Under the pieces are notes generated by a model, which saw nothing but the letters and a program-made list of their open reading frames with translations, made no database searches and had not been told where the DNA came from. Of a DNA stretch of 39,895 nucleotides, positions 9,062 to 18,501 are shown piece after piece (position 1 is the first letter of the stretch; each line of letters opens with the position of its first letter). Source of the DNA: Gemmatimonadota bacterium (GTDB lineage Bacteria > Gemmatimonadota > Gemmatimonadetes > Gemmatimonadales > Gemmatimonadaceae); contig JARIEX010000017.1 of NCBI GenBank assembly GCA_031127095.1, positions 1 through 39,895 of the forward strand, in the 5' to 3' direction. A program made the position numbers and the translations under genes.

Positions 9062-9550
9062 CTAGGGAATGCGGAGATAGGTCGCAAAGGTGACGCCGGT
9101 GGTCTGACCCGGCTCGCCTTCGCGCATGTAGATCACCGCGATCGTCTGGTGATCCGGGGACAGCACGTTCGTCAGGCGCTGCGTGACGCGCCCGTTGTTC
9201 TTGTTGACGATCTCGTTCACCAGCGGACTGATGACGCGCACGGCAGCGTGTGTCTGGCCGGCGTTCCCGGTGACCGGCATATCCTGCCCGTCAAATTCCG
9301 TGGCATACGACCACCGCGTGGTGTCGCCCCGGGCATTCACCGACTGGATCGTCACCTGCATGCCGGTCGTTCCGCGCGGTTCGTACGTCATGATATTACT
9401 CGCCGGCGCCGGCGCCTCTGACTTGAGCAGCCACCGGCCGAATCGCGGATTGGCCGCGGTCGCGCGCTGTTGAGCCTGCGCGCGCGAGGCGCCGGTGGCG
9501 GCAAGGAGCAGGAGGGCGGCGAGCAGGCGATGCGACCACGGACGCGTCAT
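9062..9550 (-). CDS. Small exported protein of unknown function
   Basis: ATG 9550 gives 162 residues with an ideal signal peptide (RLLAALLLLAATGASRAQAQ); an upstream ATG at 9589 would add 13 residues. The mature part is probably all-beta, with recurring strands such as MTYEPRGTTGMQVTIQSVNARGDTTRWSY in short form and a C-terminal IAVIYMREG segment. I do not recognise the family. It is the first gene of a two-gene unit with the asparaginase, whose start codon lies 7 bases beyond its stop, so it may be a periplasmic accessory of that enzyme, or merely co-transcribed. It is divergent from argG, leaving 155 bases for both promoters. Confidence 0.7.
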   Translation of the reverse strand: MTRPWSHRLLAALLLLAATGASRAQAQQRATAANPRFGRWLLKSEAPAPASNIMTYEPRGTTGMQVTIQSVNARGDTTRWSYATEFDGQDMPVTGNAGQTHAAVRVISPLVNEIVNKNNGRVTQRLTNVLSPDHQTIAVIYMREGEPGQTTGVTFATYLRIP

Positions 9551-9576
9551 GGGCAGGCTCTGGGGAAGGAGGGTGA

Positions 9577-11040
<1,464 letters not shown>

Positions 11041-11085
11041 CGCGCGTCGGTGACGTCGCGCTGACGGCGTGGCTGCAGAGTGAAC

Positions 11086-11113
11086 GGGCCGGTCACCACA
11101 TGGTGATCGGCCC
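11086..11113 (+). terminator. argG terminator hairpin
   Basis: A 12-bp stem (GGGCCGGTCACC at 11086-11097 with 11102-11113, including one G-U pair) has a four-base loop and is followed by GATTTCATT. It lies 45 bases after the argG stop. It also covers the ATG at 11100, making that an unlikely start for the next gene. Confidence 0.8.
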
Positions 11114-11135
11114 GATTTCATTCAGCCCGCCAGCC

Positions 11136-11537
11136 ATGAACGACACCCTGCTCCACGGTGAGATCACCCACGAAATCATCGGTGCGTTCTACGACACGTA
11201 CAACGCCCTGGGATGGGGATATCCCGAAAGTATCTATGCCAATGCGATGCCGATCTTTCTTTCGAAGCGTCGTCTTTCGTGTGAGCGCGAAGTCCCACTT
11301 CGTGTCACGCTCGAGGGCATCGTACTCGGAGAGTTCCGCGCCGACCTCCTCGTCGAGAAAAAGGTGATCGTCGAACTGAAGGCGTGCGATCGACTCGCCG
11401 GTGCGCACGAGGCACAGCTCATCAGCTATCTCAAAGCATCGACGTATCCTATCGGTTTGCTGCTGAACTTCGGACCCAAGGCCGAGGTCCGCAGGATCAT
11501 ATGGACCGACGATCTAAAGGTGCTGAGAGATCGCTAA
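11136..11537 (+). CDS. GxxExxY protein, PDDEXK-like nuclease family
   Basis: ATG 11136 is taken as start because the alternative at 11100 lies inside the argG terminator; the protein is then 133 residues, the usual size. The name-giving motif is seen as GYPESIY near residue 28, preceded by the conserved HEIIGAFYDTYNALGWG helix. A FRADLLV...VIVELKA block follows, carrying the D and ExK residues of a PD-(D/E)XK nuclease fold, and then QLISYLKASTYPIGLLLNFG. Function in the family is not established; nuclease activity is predicted from the fold. It occurs in many copies in some genomes. Here it directly abuts an imperfect inverted repeat starting four bases after its stop, the most suggestive part of its context. 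Codon use looks less GC-biased than in neighbours. Confidence 0.9.
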   Translation: MNDTLLHGEITHEIIGAFYDTYNALGWGYPESIYANAMPIFLSKRRLSCEREVPLRVTLEGIVLGEFRADLLVEKKVIVELKACDRLAGAHEAQLISYLKASTYPIGLLLNFGPKAEVRRIIWTDDLKVLRDR

Positions 11538-11540
11538 CGG

Positions 11541-11666
11541 CTGGAACACGGAGTGAACGGATTGCACCGATCACACAGATAAACGAACAGCGATGACGAC
11601 CACGATTTTCATCATGCTTTTGCTTATCTGCGTAATCCGTGAAATCCTTCATAATCCGTGTTCCAG
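11541..11666. repeat. Inverted-repeat element, copy A
   Basis: Two arms of about 42 bases face each other: 11541-11582 and 11624-11666. Both begin, reading inward, with CTGGAACACGGA and end with CAGATAA; between these they share GGATT, CAC and GAT with small mismatches and a 2-base length difference. The loop of about 41 bases is not recognisable. The right flank continues AGTTGCCGTTGCC, as in the second copy at 23378-23487. It lies between the stops of the convergent GxxExxY and VOC genes and would fold into a long hairpin in transcripts from either side. Confidence 0.9.
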
Positions 11667-11702
11667 CAGTTGCCGTTGCCGTTTGCCGTTCGTCCACACC
11701 CG

Positions 11703-12476
11703 TCAGTCGTGCTCGCTCATGTAGGAGAACACCGCACCCTGCGCGTCCTGGGCCACGATGATCTGACCGTACGGACTCGCGATCGGGCCGTTCAGGATCG
11801 TCCCCCCGTGTTTGGCCAGGGTGGCGTTGGCGGCGGCGAGGGAATCCACGGCAAAGTACGGCATCCAGTAGGGCGGAATGCCTTCCCACGCGGCGTCCAT
11901 CTGCATCACACCGGCGACGCCGGGCTCGCCGTCGTGCAGGATGTAGTACTCCACGGCGTCGCCGGGGAGACGTTGTGACGTGAGGCCGAACACCGCCATG
12001 TAGAACGCCGTGTTGGCCTCGGCGTTGCGGCAGGCCACCTCCGTCCAGCACATCGCGCCATGCTCCCCTTCGATGCCGGCACCGGCAAAACTGCCGTGCT
12101 CCCAGAGGCCGAATACGGCGCCGTCCGGGTCGATGGCGACGGCCATGCGCCCCAGATCGGGCGGGATCGGCATGGGCGGGACCATGATGGTGCCGCCGTG
12201 TCCCACGATTCGGGCCGCCGAGGCATCGGCATCGGTGACGCCGAAGTACACCGTCCAGGTGACCGGCGCGGCCTCCTGTCCGGGCATCTTGGGAGCAACG
12301 GCCGCCGCCGGCATGCCGCTCGCGAAGGCCATGGTGTAGAAGCCCAGCTCGGCCGGCGAGTCGCCGAAGGTCCAGCCGAATAACTCCCCGTACAAGGCCA
12401 TGGCGGCGGGAAGGTCGGACGTCGACAGGTCGAACCAGACCGGGCGATTGACGTGGCGCGCGGTTACAAGAGGCAT
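11703..12476 (-). CDS. VOC family protein (glyoxalase/bleomycin-resistance fold), two domains
   Basis: ATG 12476 has GGAGA about 6 bases upstream; the longer open frame is not coding. The 257 residues form two tandem vicinal-oxygen-chelate modules. The first begins WFDLSTSDLPAAMALYGELFGW and the second WTEVACRNAEANTAFYMAVFGL; each ends with a phrase like ...DPDGAVFGLWE or ...DAQGAVFSYM that carries the expected metal-ligand Glu position in the first module. Such proteins bind a divalent metal and act as lyases, dioxygenases or resistance proteins; the substrate cannot be assigned. It has no signal peptide and should be cytoplasmic. It is divergent from the exported protein at 12619, with 142 bases between the starts. 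Confidence 0.88.
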   Translation of the reverse strand: MPLVTARHVNRPVWFDLSTSDLPAAMALYGELFGWTFGDSPAELGFYTMAFASGMPAAAVAPKMPGQEAAPVTWTVYFGVTDADASAARIVGHGGTIMVPPMPIPPDLGRMAVAIDPDGAVFGLWEHGSFAGAGIEGEHGAMCWTEVACRNAEANTAFYMAVFGLTSQRLPGDAVEYYILHDGEPGVAGVMQMDAAWEGIPPYWMPYFAVDSLAAANATLAKHGGTILNGPIASPYGQIIVAQDAQGAVFSYMSEHD

Positions 12477-12618
12477 CGGAATCTCCGCGAGGGTGCTGCT
12501 GTGGCGTATCGAAATACCGTTCACCCTATCGCCAATCGAATTCTGACGCAAACATTCAGGTCTGCCGACTCGCCGCCATTCGCGGTCGGTCCCACCGAAC
12601 CACATCAGGAGCAATGCG

Positions 12619-13320
12619 ATGAAGCGTACGATGCAGGTCGCGCTCGCGACCGCAGCCCTCGCCCTTGTGCCGCAGCTGGTCCAGGCGCAGGAGAGCGAGA
12701 AGTCGATGGCCGTGAAGGGCGGAATTCAGATGAAGGGATGGATGGGCAAGGTTGACGCCAAGGAAGCGAAGGCCGGGCTCACAGTGGACAGCGCAAAGTT
12801 CGTGGGGATGGGCCCGGGCATGCATGCCACGACCGGCCCGGCCATCACCTACTGGAACCCCGAGATGAAGGGCAAGGGTGACTACATGGTGAAGGCCACG
12901 TTCGCCGAGCGTGAGTACATGGGGCTCAACAACCATCCGCATCCGTACGGCATCGTCATGGCCGGCAACGACATGGGCACGGACACCGAGTCGTACCTGT
13001 ACTGCGCGGCGTACGGCAACGGCAACTTCATTGTGCGTGGCATGGGTCCGGCGCCGTTCCAGATGAATGGCCCGCGTGGCGGCATGAACGACGCCGTGCA
13101 CAAGGCCGAGGCCAAGGGCAAGCCGGTGACGCAGGAGATCGCGCTGCAGGTGAAGGGCGACAAGGTGTCGTGCCTCATCAACGGCACCGAAGTGGCGAGC
13201 TACAGCAAGGCTGAGCTGGTCGCGGCGGGCAAGCTGAAGAGCACGGACGGGGTGGTGGGCTTCCGCATGGGCCACAATACCGACGCGCATATCTCGGGCT
13301 TCATGATCGGCAAGCCGTGA
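12619..13320 (+). CDS. Exported protein, possible concanavalin-like fold
   Basis: Strong start: AGGAG 7 bases before ATG 12619. The signal peptide (MQVALATAALALVPQLVQAQ) is clear and the mature protein is about 210 residues. Met- and Gly-rich strands (WNPEMKGKGDYMVKATF, HPYGIVMAG, ESYLYCAAYGNGNFIVRG, VTQEIALQVKGDKVSCLINGTEV, GVVGFRMGHNTDAHISGF) resemble the beta-sandwich of LamG/DUF1080-type proteins, which often bind or cleave carbohydrates. That assignment is a fold-level guess with no catalytic motif seen. Its stop overlaps the start of the next gene (GTGA), so the two are translationally coupled although one product is exported and the other cytoplasmic. Confidence 0.75.
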   Translation: MKRTMQVALATAALALVPQLVQAQESEKSMAVKGGIQMKGWMGKVDAKEAKAGLTVDSAKFVGMGPGMHATTGPAITYWNPEMKGKGDYMVKATFAEREYMGLNNHPHPYGIVMAGNDMGTDTESYLYCAAYGNGNFIVRGMGPAPFQMNGPRGGMNDAVHKAEAKGKPVTQEIALQVKGDKVSCLINGTEVASYSKAELVAAGKLKSTDGVVGFRMGHNTDAHISGFMIGKP

Positions 13321-14294
13321 GTGTGACCGACACGGCGGTGCGCAGCGTGGATCCGCTGCGCATCGCGGTGATCGGGGCCGGTGCGGTGGGGGGCGTGTTC
13401 GGCGCCCGCCTGCAGCACGCCGGTCACGATGTGGTGTTCGTGGCCCGCGGCGCGATCCTCGACGTATTACGACGCGACGGATTGTCCCTGGAGAGCATCG
13501 ACGGCAACCTGCGGTTGACGAGTGTGCAGGTGACCGATGACGTGTCGAGTATCGGCATCGTCGATGTGGTCCTCGTGTGCGTGAAGGCCACCCAGGTCGC
13601 GGCCATCGCACCGACGTTGCGCCCTCTGGTGGGGGCTGCCACGGCGGTCATTCCGCTCCAGAACGGGGTCGAGAGCAGCAGCCACCTCGCGGCCGCCCTC
13701 GGCAGCCCGCACGTCCTCGAGGGGCTGGCACGGGTGCTGGTGGAGTTGGATGGCCCCGGGCGCATCCGCCATACCGCCGTGACCCCGATCGTCGAGTTCG
13801 GCCTCCGGGCAGGTGCACCGGCCGAGTCGCCGGCTTACGTACAGATCGCCCGCTTTGCGTCGGCGATCCGTGAGTCCGGACTGCATGCGGTCCTGCCGCC
13901 TGATATGGGGGTCGCGTACTGGGAGAAGTTCCTGTTCATCGAGCCGATCGGCGCGGTCGGCGCGGCCGCACGCGCACCGTTCGGTGTCGTACGATCGATA
14001 CCGGAAACCCGTGCGCTGCTCGATGCTGCGCTGCATGAGGTGTGCAATGTGGGTCAGGCCGTTGGCGTGGCGTGGCCAGACGATTCCGTTGAGCGGGTGT
14101 TGGCGCGCTACGACAGTTTGCCGGCAGACGGTACCACGTCGTTGCAGCGCGATCTGATGGCGGGTCGTCCGTCGGAATTCGAGGCGCAGACCGGTGCCGT
14201 AGTGCGCCTCGGGCGCCTGCATGCTGTGGCCACGCCCGTCCACGACGCCCTGTACGCGTTGCTGCTCCCCACGGCGCAGCCGGCCGCGCACTGA
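13317..14294 (+). CDS. 2-dehydropantoate 2-reductase family protein (PanE/ApbA-like)
   Basis: GTG 13317 overlaps the preceding TGA by four bases (GTGA), a coupling arrangement; a second GTG follows two codons later. The 325 residues begin with a Rossmann NADPH motif, IAVIGAGAVGGVFGARL, and contain VCVKATQ and LQNGVES as in PanE. The C-terminal helical domain carries YWEKFLFIEPIGAV, with the expected catalytic Lys; the Asn usually found four residues after it is not present, so the substrate may differ from ketopantoate. PanE proper makes pantoate for coenzyme A synthesis in the cytoplasm. No other pantothenate genes are nearby, so I leave the symbol blank. Confidence 0.82.
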   Translation: MSVTDTAVRSVDPLRIAVIGAGAVGGVFGARLQHAGHDVVFVARGAILDVLRRDGLSLESIDGNLRLTSVQVTDDVSSIGIVDVVLVCVKATQVAAIAPTLRPLVGAATAVIPLQNGVESSSHLAAALGSPHVLEGLARVLVELDGPGRIRHTAVTPIVEFGLRAGAPAESPAYVQIARFASAIRESGLHAVLPPDMGVAYWEKFLFIEPIGAVGAAARAPFGVVRSIPETRALLDAALHEVCNVGQAVGVAWPDDSVERVLARYDSLPADGTTSLQRDLMAGRPSEFEAQTGAVVRLGRLHAVATPVHDALYALLLPTAQPAAH

Positions 14295-14512
14295 CCACGC
14301 GGTGACCACGCAGCCGCGCGGTCGCGATTCGTGTGTGCAGACAAGGGTGTGCGGGCGCAACGGGATACGAGGGACTTCGTGTCCGGAACTTGCAGCGCTT
14401 ACGACTCCATCGACGTAAATTTGATGCATATCCGGCCTCCTTCCCGCCGGAGTCATCACATGAGTCAGGTGTGTGACGCCCTCGCGCGTCGCACGCCTCA
14501 GGAGTAGCCGGC

Positions 14513-17068
14513 ATGAAGCTTCTGCTCGCGTTGTCCGGAATCATCACGTCGCTGTCGATGATGGTCTCATCGTCGAACGGGAATGATGCCGTCGCAACCG
14601 CATCCGCATCGACATCCACCGTACGCCGCACAGTTCGTGCGCCGATGGTGCCTTCGACCGCGTTGCCTGCCACCCATCCAGTGCTGCGCCCGATGCGGGC
14701 GAGCAACGGGACGGGTCGTGCGCTGACGCGCGCGTCGGTGGGCGCGCGCGGCATCACGATGGGCGCGCTCGACGATGTCGTGCAGCGGTACTGCGCCGGG
14801 TGTCACAACCCCACCCAGCGGCGCGGCAATCTCGACCTCAAGCAGTACACGGTCACGAATCCGACCGCGAATCTGCCGGTGTCGGAGAAGATGATCCGGA
14901 AGCTGCGTGCGCAGATGATGCCGCCGCCCGGCTCGAAGCGCCCCACTGGCGATACTCTCGAGGCGCTCGTGGAAACGCTCGAGCGCGTGGTGGACGGGGC
15001 GGCGCCGGTGAATCCCGGCACGCGCACCTTTCAGCGTCTGAACCGTCCCGAGTACGAACGCGTCGTCCGCGATCTGCTCGGACTCGAGGTCACGGCGGGT
15101 GACTGGCTGCCGCTGGATACCAAGAGTGCGAACTTCGATAACATCTCCGACGTGCAGTCGTTATCGCCGACGTTGCTCGAGGGGTACCTGAACGCCGCCG
15201 CCGCCGTGAGCCGCATGGCGATCGGCGATCGCAAGGCGCCGGTCGGTCAGGTCACGTTCAAGACCTCACCGTTCGCGTCGCAGCATCCGTGGGATCACGT
15301 CGAGGGCACGCCATATGGCACGCGCGGCGGGCTGGTGGTGCTGCACACCTTTCCCGCCGACGGCGAGTATGAGTTCCGCCTGAATGTCGGGGGCGGCGTC
15401 GGTCGTCCGGTGGAAGATCTCGACATCTCGATCGACGGCGAGCGCGTGGCCCTGCTGCGCTACGATCGCGGCATTGCGCGCAACGGCGAATCCGCCGACG
15501 CGCCGTTGGGCGCCGACTTCATCCGCAGCGAGCCGATCAAGGTGAAGGCGGGACAGCGCAAGGTCTCCGTCGCGTTTGCGAAGTCGGCCGAAGGTCCGTA
15601 CGAGGATCTCATCAAGCCGCATGAATGGTCGCGCGCCTCCAGTGGCACCGGCGCGGCCGGTACCACCGAACCGCCCCCACTGATGGAAGTGTTCGTGGCG
15701 GGTCCGTATCGCGTAACGGGTGTGTCGGCCTCGCCGAGCCGCCAGCGGATCTTCAGCTGCGCGCCCACCGCGGCCGCGTTGCAGCGTGGCTGCGCCGAGT
15801 CGATTCTGACGCGTCTGGGCACGCGCGCCTACCGTCGTCCGCTCACCGCGACCGACAAGGCCAGCCTGATGAAGTTCTACGATCAGGGAGCCAAGGCCGG
15901 CGGCGACAACGCGTTTGAAGAGGGGGTGCGCCTGGGCGTGCAGGCGATGCTCGCGAGCCCGCACTTCCTGTTCCGGTTCGAGCGTGAACCCACCACGACG
16001 ACGGCGGGCACCGACTATCGCATCGACGATCTCGAACTCGCGACCCGGCTTTCGTTTTTCCTCTGGAGCACGATTCCTGACGATCGCCTGCTGACGCTGG
16101 CCCGCCAGAAGACCCTGCACACGCCGGCCGTCTTCTCCGCCCAGGTGAAGCGCATGCTCGCCGATCCGCGCGCCGAGGCACTGGCCACGCGCTTTGCGGC
16201 GCAGTGGCTGCGTTTGCAGGACCTCGAGAAAGTACATCCCGATGCGTTCCTGTTCCCTGACTTCGATCTCAAGCTTGCCCTCTCGATGCAGAGGGAGACC
16301 GAGCTGTTCTTCGAGGACATGGTGCGCGCGGACCGCAGCGTGCTCACGATGTTCACCGCCGATTCGACGTTCGTGAACGAGCGACTGGCGCAGCATTACG
16401 GTATTCCGAACGTCACCGGGGAAGGCTTCCGGAAGGTGGCCTACGCCGATGATCAGCGCCGCGGTGTGCTGGGCCACGGCAGCGTGCTGGTGCAGACGTC
16501 GCTGGGCAACCGCACCTCGCCGGTGCTGCGCGGCAAGTGGGTCATGGAAGTGCTGCTCGGCACGCCGCCACCGCCACCGCCGCCGAACATCCCTGACCTC
16601 GAACAGACCGCCGGCTCGAAGGAAGGCAAGCAGCTCACCACGCGCGAACGCATGGAAATGCACCGCGCCAATCCAACCTGCCGGTCGTGCCATAACTTCA
16701 TGGATCCGATCGGTCTCGCGCTGGACAACTTCGACGTGACCGGGAAGCTGCGGTATCGCGAAAACGGTGCGCTGCTGGACACGCGCGGCCAGTTGTATGA
16801 CGGCACGGCGCTGGTGACCACGAGCGATCTGACGGCGGCCCTGCTCAAGCGTCCGGTCCCGCTCATGCGCAACTTCACCGAAAACCTCATGGCGTACGCC
16901 CTTGGCCGTCGGGTCGAGGATTACGACCAGAGCACGGTACGCACGATCACGCGGGATGCCGAGCGCGCCAAGTACAAGTTTTCCTCGTTCGTGATGGGTG
17001 TAGTGAACAGCAAGGCCTTCCACAGCAAGCGCGCCGAGCCGGTTTCGGCTGATGCGTCACAGAACTGA
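14513..17068 (+). CDS. Planctomycete-type di-haem cytochrome (DUF1587/1592/1595/1588/1585)
   Basis: AGGAG lies 9 bases before ATG 14513. The 851-residue protein starts with a signal peptide, then a Ser/Thr/Ala-rich stretch to about residue 80. A first haem site, YCAGCH (C94, C97, H98), is followed by MMPPPGSKRP, whose Met may be an axial ligand. Next come the DUF1587-like region RLNRPEYERVVRDLLGL (about 175-235), LTRLGTRAYRRPLT and FEEGVRLGVQAMLASPHFLFRFE (DUF1595), LATRLSFFLWSTIPDDRLL (DUF1592), and RRGVLGHGSVLVQTS...GTPPPPPPPN (DUF1588). A second haem site, CRSCH (about 723-727), and a DUF1585 end (FTENLMAYALGRRVEDYD) close it. The family is exported and presumed redox-active, with no established reaction. 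It heads a three-gene operon with a DUF1552 and an ankyrin protein, its usual or plausible partners. Confidence 0.93.
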   Translation: MKLLLALSGIITSLSMMVSSSNGNDAVATASASTSTVRRTVRAPMVPSTALPATHPVLRPMRASNGTGRALTRASVGARGITMGALDDVVQRYCAGCHNPTQRRGNLDLKQYTVTNPTANLPVSEKMIRKLRAQMMPPPGSKRPTGDTLEALVETLERVVDGAAPVNPGTRTFQRLNRPEYERVVRDLLGLEVTAGDWLPLDTKSANFDNISDVQSLSPTLLEGYLNAAAAVSRMAIGDRKAPVGQVTFKTSPFASQHPWDHVEGTPYGTRGGLVVLHTFPADGEYEFRLNVGGGVGRPVEDLDISIDGERVALLRYDRGIARNGESADAPLGADFIRSEPIKVKAGQRKVSVAFAKSAEGPYEDLIKPHEWSRASSGTGAAGTTEPPPLMEVFVAGPYRVTGVSASPSRQRIFSCAPTAAALQRGCAESILTRLGTRAYRRPLTATDKASLMKFYDQGAKAGGDNAFEEGVRLGVQAMLASPHFLFRFEREPTTTTAGTDYRIDDLELATRLSFFLWSTIPDDRLLTLARQKTLHTPAVFSAQVKRMLADPRAEALATRFAAQWLRLQDLEKVHPDAFLFPDFDLKLALSMQRETELFFEDMVRADRSVLTMFTADSTFVNERLAQHYGIPNVTGEGFRKVAYADDQRRGVLGHGSVLVQTSLGNRTSPVLRGKWVMEVLLGTPPPPPPPNIPDLEQTAGSKEGKQLTTRERMEMHRANPTCRSCHNFMDPIGLALDNFDVTGKLRYRENGALLDTRGQLYDGTALVTTSDLTAALLKRPVPLMRNFTENLMAYALGRRVEDYDQSTVRTITRDAERAKYKFSSFVMGVVNSKAFHSKRAEPVSADASQN

Positions 17069-17092
17069 CCAGACTACCCAGGAGACTGTCCC

Positions 17093-18493
17093 ATGTCATT
17101 TATGACGCAAAAGGCCCTTCCGCGCCGCACGTTTCTGCGCAACATGAGCGCGGTGATTGCGCTGCCGTATCTCGATGCGATGGAACCGGCCGGCCGGTTC
17201 CTCGCCAAGGTCGGCGGCGCTGGTGCGCCGCTCACCGGACACAAGCGGCTGGTGACCATCGAGTCGGTGCACGGTGCCGCCGGCTCCAACACGTGGGGCG
17301 CCTCGAAGTATCTGTGGGCGCCGCAGGGCGTGGGTCGCAACTTCACGCTGAACCCGGACGGTGCGCTCGCGCCGATGGACGCGTGGAAGCACAAGATGTC
17401 GATCATCAGCAACACCGATGTGCGCATGGCCGAAGCGTTCGACGCGCCGGAAATCGGCGGTGACCACTTCCGTTCCAGCGCGGTGTTCCTGACCCAGTCG
17501 CACCCCAAGCAGACGCAGGGGTCCGATCTGTACGTCGGCACGTCGTTCGATCAGATCGTGGCGCGCAAGATCGGTCAGGATACGCCGATCCCGTCGATGC
17601 AGCTGTGCATCGAGAATCTCGACCAGGCTGGCGGCTGCTACTACAACTACGCCTGTGCCTACACCGACACCATCAGCTGGGCCTCGCCGACCGAGCCGCT
17701 GCCGATGATCCGGAATCCGCGCGCGGCGTTCGATCTGTTGTTCGGCGCCGGTACCGACAACGCCGACCGCTCGGCGCGACGCAAGGACAACGGCAGCATC
17801 CTCGACTGGGTCGTGGGTGAGATGTCGTCACTCAAGCGCCAGCTCGGGGCGACCGATCGCCGCCGCATCGATCAGTACGTGGAGAACGTGCGCGAACTCG
17901 AGCGTCGGATCCAGAAGGTCGAAGCCAAGAACGCGAGTGGCGACGAGCGCCTGCTCCCGGAAGCGCCGGCCGGCGTGCCGGACTCGTTTGAAGAGCACAT
18001 GAAGCTGATGTTCGACATTCAGGTGTTGGCATTCCAGTCGGACATGACGCGCGTGTTCTCGTTCAAGACCGGTCGTGACGCGTCGAGCCGTACGTTCCCG
18101 GAGTCGGGGACGAACAAGGGCTTCCACCCGGCGTCGCACCACGGCGGACGCGAGTCGGCGATCCTCGAGTTCAATCAGATCAACCGCTACCACATGTCGA
18201 TGCTGCCGTACTTCCTGCAGCGCCTGCAGGACACGAAGGAAGGTGACGGCTCGATGCTGGACAACACCACGATTGTGTATGGCTCGCCGATGGCCGACGG
18301 CAACATCCACAACCATCGCCGCTGCCCGCTGCTCCTGATGGGTGGCGACAGCCAGTTCGTGCCGGGTGGCACGCACCTCAAGGCGCCCGACGGCACACCG
18401 ATGGCCGACGTCATGCTGTCGCTGCTGCACAAGTACAACATCGACGTGCCCAGCTTCGGTGACAGCGTGTCGCCGTTCGCCCTTTACACCTGA
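17093..18493 (+). CDS. DUF1552 protein, Tat-exported
   Basis: AGGAG precedes ATG 17093 by about 8 bases. The 466-residue protein starts with a twin-arginine signal (LPRRTFLRNMSAVIALPYLDAM, R11-R12). The mature part matches DUF1552 by its blocks: LSIISNTDVRM-like (MSIISNTDV), GGDHFRSSAVFLTQ, GTSFDQIVARKIGQDTPIPSMQL, FDLLFG, and late GFHPASHHGG and VYGSPMADGNIHNH. Histidine/aspartate content in the last two is compatible with a metal-dependent alkaline-phosphatase-like fold, but no reaction is known for the family. It lies 24 bases after the cytochrome and 8 bases before the ankyrin gene. DUF1552 genes are typically found beside DUF1592-type cytochromes, which supports a joint extracytoplasmic role. 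Confidence 0.93.
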   Translation: MSFMTQKALPRRTFLRNMSAVIALPYLDAMEPAGRFLAKVGGAGAPLTGHKRLVTIESVHGAAGSNTWGASKYLWAPQGVGRNFTLNPDGALAPMDAWKHKMSIISNTDVRMAEAFDAPEIGGDHFRSSAVFLTQSHPKQTQGSDLYVGTSFDQIVARKIGQDTPIPSMQLCIENLDQAGGCYYNYACAYTDTISWASPTEPLPMIRNPRAAFDLLFGAGTDNADRSARRKDNGSILDWVVGEMSSLKRQLGATDRRRIDQYVENVRELERRIQKVEAKNASGDERLLPEAPAGVPDSFEEHMKLMFDIQVLAFQSDMTRVFSFKTGRDASSRTFPESGTNKGFHPASHHGGRESAILEFNQINRYHMSMLPYFLQRLQDTKEGDGSMLDNTTIVYGSPMADGNIHNHRRCPLLLMGGDSQFVPGGTHLKAPDGTPMADVMLSLLHKYNIDVPSFGDSVSPFALYT

Positions 18494-18501
18494 GGCCGAT
18501 C

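Noticed and set aside
14295-14512. Promoter for the cytochrome operon
   Set aside because: TTGCAG and TAAATT are present near 14390-14420, but their spacing is too long for a standard sigma-70 site, so no box is reported.
15266-17023. Minus-strand open frame of 585 codons across the cytochrome gene
   Set aside because: Shadow of the DUF1592-type gene, which has intact haem and domain motifs.
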